Source of the DNA: a virus
Length of the DNA stretch: 64,000 nt
Reading direction: 5' to 3' (one strand)
Virus record (IMG/VR): IMGVR_UViG_3300028392_000029
Coordinates: 159,177-223,176 of that record
The position numbers were made by a program, and so were the translations under genes. The notes beneath the pieces are model-generated. The model worked only from the letters and a program-made list of their open reading frames with translations. It was not told the DNA's origin and searched no databases. Shown here in pieces: positions 1 to 7,171 of this stretch (its first letter is position 1; the number at the start of each line of letters is the position of its first letter).

Positions 1-395
1 TTATTGCCAACCAGTCGACCTAGAAAGTCTTGAGGATCATATGATCCAGCATGCCACAGGCCATGTGTAACTACTGGAATATTCAATAGCTCACTCATGT
101 ACTTTAAGTTGATGATGCCAGGGTGCCAAGCGTCAGTAAACAAAAAATGATCCCCAGGCTTAACTGCTCCGGAGCAAAATAAACGACCCATCTGCTCAAC
201 TTGACTAGCTTTATATATGTTAGTTCCACCAAAATTGAGAAAAGCGCCAGGGGTGGTAGCAGTCGGAATATCTGTAGGTCCGGAAATAATTTGAACATTG
301 TGTCCTGCCTTTTTAAGTAACGCAGGTACATGAGTCTTCCATTGACCCGTGTACCTTGTCTCAACTGATTCTAAGTCGACTAAGAATACGTTCAT
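1..395 (-). CDS. Conserved phage protein of unknown function, 3' end cut by window edge
   Basis: An open frame runs from an ATG at 395 to the window edge without a stop, giving at least 131 residues that begin MNVFLVDLESVETRYTGQW. The visible part alternates beta strands and helices (VFLVDLES near residue 3, NVQIISG near residue 34, HFLFTDAWHP near residue 84, PVVTHGLWHAGSYDP near residue 109), a Rossmann-like or glycosyltransferase-B-like pattern. I recognise it as a type common in T4-like cyanophages but know no assigned function. Its ATG overlaps the stop of the upstream gene (TAATG), so it is probably translationally coupled to it. The glycosyltransferase idea is inference only. Confidence 0.75.
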   Translation of the reverse strand, partial: MNVFLVDLESVETRYTGQWKTHVPALLKKAGHNVQIISGPTDIPTATTPGAFLNFGGTNIYKASQVEQMGRLFCSGAVKPGDHFLFTDAWHPGIINLKYMSELLNIPVVTHGLWHAGSYDPQDFLGRLVGN

Positions 396-646
396 TATTC
401 TACAGTAGCATACTTTGGATTTTTGCCCTGATATGGCTTGCGCTCACGAGAGCTGTCCAGACGTTTAGGTCTACGTGATTTTTCAAAGTTTCGCCATGCC
501 CAACTTTCTCTGTTATAAAGATGGGACTCATCAAACGGAAACATTTCCAACCGACAGAAATTGTGATATGCTTCTAGATCATCAAAGATCTTAACAACAT
601 CAGGACGGTTTTCGAAGTAAGCGTAGTCTTTGTAATTTTTAGCCAT
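395..646 (-). CDS. Small conserved phage protein, unknown function
   Basis: This 83-residue protein begins MAKNYKDYAYFENRPDVVKI and ends in a basic, Pro/Lys-rich tail. An in-frame upstream extension exists, but the ATG at 646 is the better start because it begins the conserved-looking sequence and leaves a normal gap to the neighbour. The middle is rich in aromatic and acidic residues (DDLEAYHNFCRLEMF), with no motif I can name. It lies between 666-1055 and the truncated first gene in a tight minus-strand operon. No function is proposed. Confidence 0.7.
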   Translation of the reverse strand: MAKNYKDYAYFENRPDVVKIFDDLEAYHNFCRLEMFPFDESHLYNRESWAWRNFEKSRRPKRLDSSRERKPYQGKNPKYATVE

Positions 647-665
647 GATAGCTTTCCTTGTATTT

Positions 666-1055
666 TTAATACTTAATAAATGAACCATTTTCTCCGTCTT
701 CGGAGACCTCAATCCAAACCTCACGGCCTGGATACTTGCTGGAAATAGTATCAAACAAATCGCCTGACATCATCTCGCAACTCTTGTAGTCTAGTTGGAG
801 TGTACCCTCTGCGTACAATTTTTCCAACCAGCGTTTAAACTGAATAAACTCAATATCGCGATCATCGTGGGTGACACTAATCCACACTTTGAAGTGGAAT
901 GTGTGGCGATGCGGATAGCCTAGAAAACTTACATCATATTCATCACCTGTAGCAAGTGCTGTATCTGTAAGTGCGGCTGGATATTTGTGAATACCTTCTT
1001 TCTGAAAGGTAACCCAAATCATTTTGTTAGGACGAATGTCTTGTTTAATAATCAT
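666..1055 (-). CDS. Conserved phage protein, possible T-fold relative
   Basis: This is a 129-residue protein. The start at 1055 is chosen because it forms a 4-base ATGA overlap with the stop of the upstream nuclease-like gene; a second Met at residue 12 (MIWVTFQKEG) is a possible alternative. The order of a long strand (HTFHFKVWISVTHDD, near residue 50), a helix (FKRWLEKLY), a second helix (SGDLFDTISSKYP) and a final strand (EVWIEVSEDGENG) recalls the T-fold of the QueD/6-pyruvoyl-tetrahydropterin synthase class, but the usual zinc histidines and catalytic Cys are not evident. Similar proteins are common in T4-like cyanophages without known function. The T-fold idea is inference. Confidence 0.72.
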   Translation of the reverse strand: MIIKQDIRPNKMIWVTFQKEGIHKYPAALTDTALATGDEYDVSFLGYPHRHTFHFKVWISVTHDDRDIEFIQFKRWLEKLYAEGTLQLDYKSCEMMSGDLFDTISSKYPGREVWIEVSEDGENGSFIKY

Positions 1056-1627
1056 ACAGTTTCTTCAAAGAGTGAGGTATAAGTTGATATAGCCATGTTT
1101 TCAAGTGTTTTCATATCTTCATCACTTAGTCTAAAAGAATAAGATTTAGACTTCGGTAAATGCACTTGTTCAAAATATCCGTAGAAACCTTCATAAGGTG
1201 TATACCCGATATTTTCATTCATTGTAATCAATGTTTTAGCATTGTTATATGCTTTTTCTATCAGTGCTTGAATGTGCGGAGCAGAAAAATCGTAAACTCT
1301 TGCTTCGATAATCACTCCGCCTTTAATTTTAATTCTTAACTGTTGTTGAAACTTTTTCCATACATGGGAATTCTTGTAGTCATTATTAATAATGTCTTCA
1401 GCATGCATATCTGCAATAGTTTGCGCACTAGTTGCATCAACATCTCGAGTTTTTACTTCAAGACCGTATACTAATATGTCTGCGCCATGACCTCGATTAA
1501 TAGGAACACCCATAGATTCAAGTAATGCTTCGACGGCTCTACCTGCATATCCGCCAGCACTTGCTGGTACTTTTTTGCCAATTAGTTGATCAGCAATTTT
1601 AAATACTTTTACTTTTGCCTTTATCAT
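1052..1627 (-). CDS. Putative PD-(D/E)XK-type endonuclease
   Basis: This 191-residue protein has a motif characteristic of the restriction-endonuclease fold: Asp50 (GHGADILVYG), then Glu57 and Lys59 in LEVKTR, preceded by a helix (GYAGRAVEALLESMG) with an acidic residue. That is the PD-x(n)-ExK arrangement used to bind Mg2+ in MutH, Sau3AI and phage-type nucleases. The spacing and the GADI...EVKTR wording resemble MutH/Sau3AI-like enzymes more than lambda exonuclease. It overlaps both neighbours by four bases (ATGA), so it belongs to the 2389-to-1 operon. Near a DpdA-like gene, a nuclease that discriminates modified from unmodified DNA is an attractive idea, but that is inference. Confidence 0.65.
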   Translation of the reverse strand: MIKAKVKVFKIADQLIGKKVPASAGGYAGRAVEALLESMGVPINRGHGADILVYGLEVKTRDVDATSAQTIADMHAEDIINNDYKNSHVWKKFQQQLRIKIKGGVIIEARVYDFSAPHIQALIEKAYNNAKTLITMNENIGYTPYEGFYGYFEQVHLPKSKSYSFRLSDEDMKTLENMAISTYTSLFEETV

Positions 1628-2148
1628 TTGATAACTTCATCGTTTTTATATTGAGACCAGTCTGTAAACTTACTTCTATCCATTAGCGTATGTAGACTGT
1701 GGGACCATACACCGGGATTAGTTGCCTTAAAATCTTTGTCATCTATTTTAAGCATTGTATTATAATTCCACAATTTAATGTAAGGAATTGGCACTCTTAT
1801 TTGCGGAATAAAGTTGTTGTAGTCATTCAATCCACCGTCATTAAACTCTTCTACAGCACTTAATGGAATATCTAGACTGCATATATAACCTTCTCCTAGG
1901 AAGTATTCAATCATTTCTTCCCATTTTTTCCAACCAGCATAGTCGTTGAATACTGGATTAAAACTGTGATTTGCACCAAAGAAAATATGCTCGCAATCAT
2001 TGTTCACTGCATGAAATGCAATTTGATCAATTTGTTGAATACCTGTAACAAACAAAGTTTTTAATCCGTATGCAGGAGTATGTTCAATTTCTGTGCCAAC
2101 AAAAAATGTCACTTGCTCGCTTACACCAGTTGTATAATCACGTTTCAT
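1624..2148 (-). CDS. Conserved phage protein of unknown function
   Basis: This 174-residue protein (MKRDYTTGVSEQVTFFVGTE) is of a type I associate with T4-like cyanophages. Visible features are strand-helix alternation (TLFVTGIQQIDQIAFHAV, HIFFGANHSF), a histidine in GANHSFNP, and an acidic segment (DIPLSAVEEFNDGG) that could form a small metal site. None is diagnostic. It overlaps the nuclease-like gene downstream by four bases and the BPSL0761-like gene upstream by eleven, so all three are probably translated from one message. No function is claimed. Confidence 0.7.
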   Translation of the reverse strand: MKRDYTTGVSEQVTFFVGTEIEHTPAYGLKTLFVTGIQQIDQIAFHAVNNDCEHIFFGANHSFNPVFNDYAGWKKWEEMIEYFLGEGYICSLDIPLSAVEEFNDGGLNDYNNFIPQIRVPIPYIKLWNYNTMLKIDDKDFKATNPGVWSHSLHTLMDRSKFTDWSQYKNDEVIK

Positions 2149-2389
2149 TCTTTTCTGCCTTCGATCGTTCGTACACTTTAAACATTCTAGTTACATCTTC
2201 TATACGTTCAGCAAAATGCTCAGGAGCACCTCGAGCCGCCGCTTTCATATCATATTCTTCGGGATAGTGTCTTAAACAAGCTCGAGCACCGTCTTTGATT
2301 GCTTTTGGAACTCGAGGAGTAGTCAGGATCTCTAATAGAAATCTTTTAGTTTGTACTACTGCTCGATATCTTTCATCTGGTAACGTCAT
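2138..2389 (-). CDS. BPSL0761-like small phage protein
   Basis: This 83-residue protein begins MTLPDERYRAVVQTKRFLLE and contains the Pro-Arg-Val-Pro, ACLRHYP and AARGAPEHF segments typical of the small BPSL0761 family found in phages and prophages of Gram-negative bacteria. Its function is unknown. It is the first gene of the operon running to the left edge. The ATG at 2389 follows a TATAAT hexamer (2396-2401) by only six bases, with no Shine-Dalgarno sequence, so the message may be leaderless. The family assignment is from recall of the sequence type. Confidence 0.75.
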   Translation of the reverse strand: MTLPDERYRAVVQTKRFLLEILTTPRVPKAIKDGARACLRHYPEEYDMKAAARGAPEHFAERIEDVTRMFKVYERSKAEKNET

Positions 2390-2395
2390 ATTTGT

Positions 2396-2420
2396 ATTAT
2401 ACAGTGATTGTAACTAAAAT
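2396..2420 (-). promoter_or_regulatory. Candidate sigma70-type promoter upstream of 2389
   Basis: On the minus strand a perfect -10 hexamer TATAAT occupies 2396-2401. The upstream region holds only a weak TTGATT-like -35. The predicted transcription start falls at or within a base or two of the ATG at 2389, which would make the transcript leaderless. Confidence 0.4.
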
Positions 2421-3640
2421 CAATCGTTTTGGCCAAGTTCGTCAAATATGAACGGCGAACCTTTAAAATAATTATATCCAAAAAACTCATCCATAATAGA
2501 TAAACTATGTGCTGAAAACAATATTGGGGGACCGTTTGCAGGTAATCCCATATCATATGCACGTTGGTTATAGGCCATTAGTTTTCTAAACTCGATATCT
2601 CCAGCTAGATTATCTTTTGAGTTTTGACTAGCTTGCCGCCAAAATTCTGTATCAAAATTACTACCACCGTGATAGATATAGTTAATAATACGTTCTAAAG
2701 TCTGTGCTAATCTAACTTGTTCAGCGTTGGCTTCTTCTTGATTCATTTGACCTGTAACATACTTAAAAATAATACCACATACGTTTGTATAGTGGTTAAT
2801 CGATGTTGCACTAATTGGTTCAAAGAATATAGCACGATTGCCGTTCTTGATAACTCTGTTATCAACTAATTTAGTAGTATAATAGGGTTTGAATTTATAC
2901 TCTTTAGTATCTAATTCGTCTATAGTTATTTTTAGCATTTCAGCCATGTCAGCTTTTGCATCTTCAACAGTAGTGATTGTGTCGTTAAACAAATAACCAT
3001 ATGTTTTTCTACTAGTTAACGGAATTCCAAACATCCATCCATTCTTGGTAGCAAAGTGTTCTGTGTACTGAATAGGATCAAATCTTTCAAAGCTATGTAC
3101 TAGACATCTGTTTAGAATACTGCAAGTACTCATATGATAGTCTTCAGAGTAGTCTGTAGGGAAACCTCTGCAATCTATAACATAATCAAATTCTTCATTG
3201 GTTCCATTTATTTCTACAATAGCTTTATCAGAATTATTAATAACATTAGTTACTGTGCCTTCAATTATGGAAAACTTTTGCGGCCAGCATAGAGCTAATC
3301 TTTCAAATACAAATTCTTTTAATTTAAAATTATTAAAATGTACAGCTACCCCGCCCTGTAGCAATGGGTTCAACCATTCCCACTTACGCCAGTTAATATA
3401 CTTTGTTCCAAATTTAAGTGTGCTATCTAATTTTGGAGTATCTTCAAGAGTTGTAAATCGTGTACCTTTTTCCAGTAAGCCAATAAATCCAGGATTAGTA
3501 CTTTCGCCAATTCCTAAAATAGGAATAGCTGGGTCATACAGTGAAACAATGTCCCATTCATTAGTAAGTGTTGAGCAAAGGTGCGACAATGTTAGCACCC
3601 CAGCACTACCTACTCCTAGTACACCAATACGTTTCTTCAT
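2420..3640 (-). CDS. Flavin-dependent (tryptophan-type) halogenase
   Basis: This 406-residue protein has the hallmarks of the FAD-dependent halogenase family. It has a dinucleotide-binding GxGxxG at residues 9-14, the GES turn at 45-47, a Lys in LKFGTKY (Lys76) at the place of the catalytic Lys that carries hypohalous acid in PrnA/RebH, and a Glu in FFEPISATS (Glu274) matching the conserved active-site Glu. The WxWxIP motif is altered to WMFGIP (202-207). Cyanophages are known to carry such enzymes (for example the VirX1 iodinase type). The ATG overlaps the stop of the DpdA-like gene (ATGA), so the two are translationally coupled. The substrate cannot be read from sequence; a free aromatic, a peptide or a modified base are all open. 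Confidence 0.85.
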   Translation of the reverse strand: MKKRIGVLGVGSAGVLTLSHLCSTLTNEWDIVSLYDPAIPILGIGESTNPGFIGLLEKGTRFTTLEDTPKLDSTLKFGTKYINWRKWEWLNPLLQGGVAVHFNNFKLKEFVFERLALCWPQKFSIIEGTVTNVINNSDKAIVEINGTNEEFDYVIDCRGFPTDYSEDYHMSTCSILNRCLVHSFERFDPIQYTEHFATKNGWMFGIPLTSRKTYGYLFNDTITTVEDAKADMAEMLKITIDELDTKEYKFKPYYTTKLVDNRVIKNGNRAIFFEPISATSINHYTNVCGIIFKYVTGQMNQEEANAEQVRLAQTLERIINYIYHGGSNFDTEFWRQASQNSKDNLAGDIEFRKLMAYNQRAYDMGLPANGPPILFSAHSLSIMDEFFGYNYFKGSPFIFDELGQND

Positions 3641-5262
3641 TTAACTTCTCCCTCTAGCTCGTCTAGTTTAGACATTTGATCTTCAGAAAACTCTCCATCT
3701 TCTACTTCAATCTCTGCTGTGCTTGTTCCTACTTCTTCAAACAAATTAGTAAACATTGATTGTGAGTTTAGTGTTTTCTTACCTGTAGCACCTCGAGTTC
3801 CAATAATACTCATCCAGAATCTGCTGTATTCTTCTACCACAGCATCTGCGGTGCCCCGGTCACTAGTTGCAAAGATAGCTTCGATTACATCTTTAAAATA
3901 TAATCTATCAAACTTTTCTTGTACTAGCATATTAGGACAACTGCCTAAATCATATTGTCGATTAGCTTCTTGTACTGCGTTCACATGCATCCAAACATTA
4001 TGACCCATCATAACAGCATAGGTAAAACTATCCCAACTTGTTCTATTACTGACTTTACCTAGTTTGTTAACGTCCGGCATTACTGTCCAGTGTGCGGGAT
4101 TATACGGATCTAGGATTGTTCCGGGTGGAACATTTGGATTTGGAGTACCAGCGTTGTAGATACAAATTTCATTCATAAGAACACCGTCCATAATTGGACT
4201 AGTTGTAAACTTAGGAAATATTTTATCCTGTATTACTGCGTCTTGGAAGAGTCTAGTATCTGTTGCGTATTTCTTGTCGTCAGCAGAAGCCTGCATACGG
4301 TAGACCCATTTTGTCCTATCGTCTGTTTCGACATTAGTATAGATTTGTCCGTTTGCTGTTGCAAGGAATGGACTTGCGCAGTCAAAAGAGATGGTAAAGT
4401 TTTCATTATGGTATTTCCTAACAGCACGTTGAATATCGGTTAAAAGAACTGCCCACTCTAACTTAGAGGTGCCTAGGAAGTGCATCCAATCATGTTGACC
4501 CTTTTCAAGGAGCCCATCGAATCGTAATGCCACTAATCTCTTTAGTACAAGGTGGATGTCACACATATTCTGCCCACCCATACCCCAACCGTTAAATGCA
4601 CGATCGCCGTATTGCGAGCGATCACAGTAACGTTTCATTCGTTGATACCAATCTTCGGCATCTGTATGCGTTTCACCTTGTAGTACGTTTAAGAACTTAC
4701 AGTTACCATTGCGATTATTAACAAAGTAATCGTTATTGATATATGTGCCTTGCACAGCCTCTGCATATGAACTAATGCCAGTTGCCGCAACACCTGCTGG
4801 ACTACGAGCAACCCAAGCTGGGATATCAAGACCCATGCCGTAGTCCATTAGTGTGTCCATCCAAGTAAGAACTTGCTGTCGCTTCTTCATAGCTTTAGGA
4901 CAGTTAGGATCTTTCCAGTCGGCTGGCCAAACACCTTTACCAATCTGGAATCCGCCTGAGTCACCTAATACCCAACTAGTACTACGATTACGATTTCGGA
5001 ACATGTCCTCGCTTTCATCTTGTTTATTCAAATCAAGATTAGCATGGCCTGCCGAATATAAACAGTGGTCATAATAAAATGCACCTTTATCTGGATCAAG
5101 ATAGTTAAGACTTTCAACACCGTTTTTAAAACTTTTAGGAATACGTGTAGGATCTACGTAATTGCTATAGCGTTGTTTTCCGATAAAGGTGCTATAAAAG
5201 CCGCTAGTTGCTGGCAAGAATACAGCATAGTCGTTTTGTGTTGCGGTAAGATTTCTATTCAT
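3637..5262 (-). CDS. dpdA: DpdA-like DNA-guanine transglycosylase (TGT superfamily)
   Basis: This 541-residue protein carries the signature of queuine/archaeosine tRNA-guanine transglycosylases. It has LGDSGGFQIGKG with Asp101, LQGE near residue 194, GMGG at 227-230, and SFDCASPF with Asp294 at the position of the catalytic nucleophile (TGT: FDCVLP). In phages this family includes DpdA, which swaps guanine in DNA for a 7-deazaguanine precursor. I prefer DpdA to a tRNA enzyme because the gene is phage-borne, longer than bacterial Tgt, and divergent. A QueD gene for precursor synthesis is present at 57159-57608. The acidic C-terminus (last ~30 residues) is unusual. It lies between a membrane protein gene and the halogenase, coupled to the latter. 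Confidence 0.82.
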   Translation of the reverse strand: MNRNLTATQNDYAVFLPATSGFYSTFIGKQRYSNYVDPTRIPKSFKNGVESLNYLDPDKGAFYYDHCLYSAGHANLDLNKQDESEDMFRNRNRSTSWVLGDSGGFQIGKGVWPADWKDPNCPKAMKKRQQVLTWMDTLMDYGMGLDIPAWVARSPAGVAATGISSYAEAVQGTYINNDYFVNNRNGNCKFLNVLQGETHTDAEDWYQRMKRYCDRSQYGDRAFNGWGMGGQNMCDIHLVLKRLVALRFDGLLEKGQHDWMHFLGTSKLEWAVLLTDIQRAVRKYHNENFTISFDCASPFLATANGQIYTNVETDDRTKWVYRMQASADDKKYATDTRLFQDAVIQDKIFPKFTTSPIMDGVLMNEICIYNAGTPNPNVPPGTILDPYNPAHWTVMPDVNKLGKVSNRTSWDSFTYAVMMGHNVWMHVNAVQEANRQYDLGSCPNMLVQEKFDRLYFKDVIEAIFATSDRGTADAVVEEYSRFWMSIIGTRGATGKKTLNSQSMFTNLFEEVGTSTAEIEVEDGEFSEDQMSKLDELEGEVK

Positions 5263-5613
5263 TTAGATCCAATGTTGTACTAGAACCATAAGACTTAACC
5301 AAGCCCACATGGTATTGAAACCGACTAGCGTTGGTAATGACTTTTTACGACTAGCCCAAATAAGTGTTACACTAGTTAACAAGGTTAGGTAGTATAATTG
5401 CCAGATTTGAATTCCAAAGATTAAACCTGGAATGATAATGATTGCCTTGGCCAGCCAACTGACAAATTCTACAGTATTGTAGCCAGTCCAATATTCTTTT
5501 GTAAACCACATCATATAGCAGTCACGCATATTTGCCCAACCGCTATGTGAGTAGCAAATTACCATTAACACTAGCCATACACCTACAGCTAATAAAATTT
5601 GATCAGTAGTCAT
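5263..5613 (-). CDS. Small multi-spanning membrane protein, unknown function
   Basis: This 116-residue hydrophobic protein has about four predicted membrane segments: residues 5-23, roughly 50-68, 70-87 and 98-114. It is rich in Trp and Tyr, with a basic loop (SRKKSLP) before the last helix, which suggests an inner-membrane protein. There are no motifs I can tie to a transporter. The C-terminal half vaguely recalls PnuC-type proteins, but the length and conserved residues do not support that. It sits tightly between the sliding clamp gene and the DpdA-like gene, with one-base contacts at both ends. Confidence 0.7.
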   Translation of the reverse strand: MTTDQILLAVGVWLVLMVICYSHSGWANMRDCYMMWFTKEYWTGYNTVEFVSWLAKAIIIIPGLIFGIQIWQLYYLTLLTSVTLIWASRKKSLPTLVGFNTMWAWLSLMVLVQHWI

Positions 5614-6344
5614 TATTTGCTTAGTGCAGGTAAAATATAATTGTATTCAGCAACACCGCTGTCTACAGTAATTTGCATGGCACCTGAGTCCGAAATCTTC
5701 ATAGTCAAATCTCCTGGCAATGCTAAAATACTTTGTACTTGTTGTACAGGCCATGACAATGTCTGACGCATTTTTCCAGTAATTCCAGATTGGAAAGTAA
5801 ATGATCCAGCATGTGTGCTTGCATCGCCGAAACTAAACACTAGATCGCTGCCGTCAGTTTTAACTTGGAAACTAGATTCTTCAGTATGAGCTGCCGCCTG
5901 GTATTTTAATTTTTGGATCGATGCGACTGTAGGTTGTACTTCGACATCCCAGCTAACACCTTTGAATTTGACGGTTTTAAGTTTTTCATTAATAACTTCG
6001 TTATTCATAAAACGATAATCGTTTTCAAAGTCACCGGTCGCATTTTGAAAATGCAAGCCTGTTGGAACTTCTTCACCGTTACGTTGTTGTTTAACAACTT
6101 TAATACCGGCGCCTTCTTTGTACTCCGGGCATTTCAAATGCAAATCTAATTTATTAAGTTGTGGCATTCCAAACACACCTTCGAAATTATCAACTGGGTT
6201 ATGTGTTTTTGCACTGAAAATAACTGAACGGTCTTCAGCCATTGATTCAATTGCGGTTTCTTTGTCGCTGGCACTTACTTTAACTAAAGGCAGGAAGCCC
6301 AGGTTGTGTGTATGTGCTACTAGGTCTTGTAAAAAGTCTTTCAT
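5613..6344 (-). CDS. 45: Sliding clamp, T4 gp45-like
   Basis: This 243-residue protein matches the T4-type sliding clamp, the trimeric ring that tethers the polymerase and also activates late transcription. The start at 6344 (MKDFLQDLVAHTHNLGF) is preferred over an ATG four codons upstream because GGAG lies six bases ahead of it. Segments such as GVFGMPQLNKLDLHLKCPEY and the beta-rich C-terminal half ending EYNYILPALSK fit the family. A perfect sigma70-type promoter lies just upstream (6365-6393). Late promoters of the T4 type elsewhere in the window agree with a gp45-dependent late programme. Confidence 0.9.
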   Translation of the reverse strand: MKDFLQDLVAHTHNLGFLPLVKVSASDKETAIESMAEDRSVIFSAKTHNPVDNFEGVFGMPQLNKLDLHLKCPEYKEGAGIKVVKQQRNGEEVPTGLHFQNATGDFENDYRFMNNEVINEKLKTVKFKGVSWDVEVQPTVASIQKLKYQAAAHTEESSFQVKTDGSDLVFSFGDASTHAGSFTFQSGITGKMRQTLSWPVQQVQSILALPGDLTMKISDSGAMQITVDSGVAEYNYILPALSK

Positions 6345-6364
6345 ATGATTCTCCATGTTTAATG

Positions 6365-6393
6365 ATTATACTTAGGTTTTTTGACTATGTCAA
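6365..6393 (-). promoter_or_regulatory. Consensus sigma70-type early promoter for the sliding clamp
   Basis: The minus strand reads TTGACA (6388-6393), 17 bases, then TATAAT (6365-6370), a perfect match to the bacterial housekeeping consensus. It lies 20 bases upstream of the clamp start at 6344, with GGAG between. Confidence 0.85.
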
Positions 6394-6396
6394 TGT

Positions 6397-7170
6397 TTAT
6401 TTTCTTATTTTGTTGTTGTATTTCACCACTTCTTCTACAACGGTTACAGGGGTATTTAGGTTTTTTGCATAATGTATGAAAGCATTTGTGTCTTTAGGAA
6501 AACACGCTCCGCCAAACCCAAACAATCCATCGGATCCAGGCACGTTCATATGGCTTAATCCAATTCTAGTATCTGCAGAGACTAACTGTTTGACTAATTC
6601 ATAGTCTGCACCGTTGGCCTGACATACTTCATAAATTTGATTAAAAAACGCTACCTTTGTACTTAAAAAACTATTAATTGAATATTTGATCATACTAGCT
6701 TCCGTAATACTACACGGGAGAAAGAATTCGCATTTTTTAAGAACAGATGAAAATAAGTTTTCCCAGAAACTATTGAAATCTTCTCCGCCGATAATCATAT
6801 ATTCTTGATTTAAGAAATCTTCATCAGCAGTTGCCGCACGTAGAAATTCTGGACTATAACAAATATGATGATTAGGATAATCGACTAATATTTGAGATAG
6901 CTGATCCGGGGGTATAGTTGACTTAATTAAAACTGGTAAATTATCCGGCGTATTTTCTAATACTGATCGTATCTGTGTGTCGTCACAACTACCGTTGGGC
7001 AAACTTGGTGTACCTACACATATGATAACACCTTCTCCTGTTTTGTAATCAGATACACTACTAGTGTTGATCTTTGGATCAACAATGTGAATAGTATGCT
7101 CAGCCGCCAATGCTAGACCAACCGCCTTACCTACAAATCCATAACCTGCAATTATAATTTCTTTTTTCAT
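6397..7170 (-). CDS. UDP-glucose/GDP-mannose dehydrogenase family protein
   Basis: This 257-residue protein begins MKKEIIIAGYGFVGKAVGLA, a classic NAD-binding GxGxxG turn (residues 9-14). It continues with ICVGTPS, YSPEFLRAA and MIKYSINSFLSTKVAFFNQIYEVC (read in parts), then GFGGACFPKDTNAF, where the Cys is the catalytic thiohemiacetal-forming residue of UDP-glucose 6-dehydrogenase. Cellular enzymes have ~390-450 residues. This one ends soon after the CFPKD motif, so the C-terminal nucleotide-sugar-binding domain is missing or reduced. The ATG at 7170 is used because the longer open frame overlaps the polymerase gene. It may alter host or phage glycans. The shortened length leaves activity uncertain. 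Confidence 0.82.
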   Translation of the reverse strand: MKKEIIIAGYGFVGKAVGLALAAEHTIHIVDPKINTSSVSDYKTGEGVIICVGTPSLPNGSCDDTQIRSVLENTPDNLPVLIKSTIPPDQLSQILVDYPNHHICYSPEFLRAATADEDFLNQEYMIIGGEDFNSFWENLFSSVLKKCEFFLPCSITEASMIKYSINSFLSTKVAFFNQIYEVCQANGADYELVKQLVSADTRIGLSHMNVPGSDGLFGFGGACFPKDTNAFIHYAKNLNTPVTVVEEVVKYNNKIRK

Positions 7171-7171
7171 A

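Noticed and set aside
5263-5613. PnuC-type nicotinamide riboside transporter
   Set aside because: Only a weak likeness in the last two helices; length is half that of PnuC and key residues are not visible.
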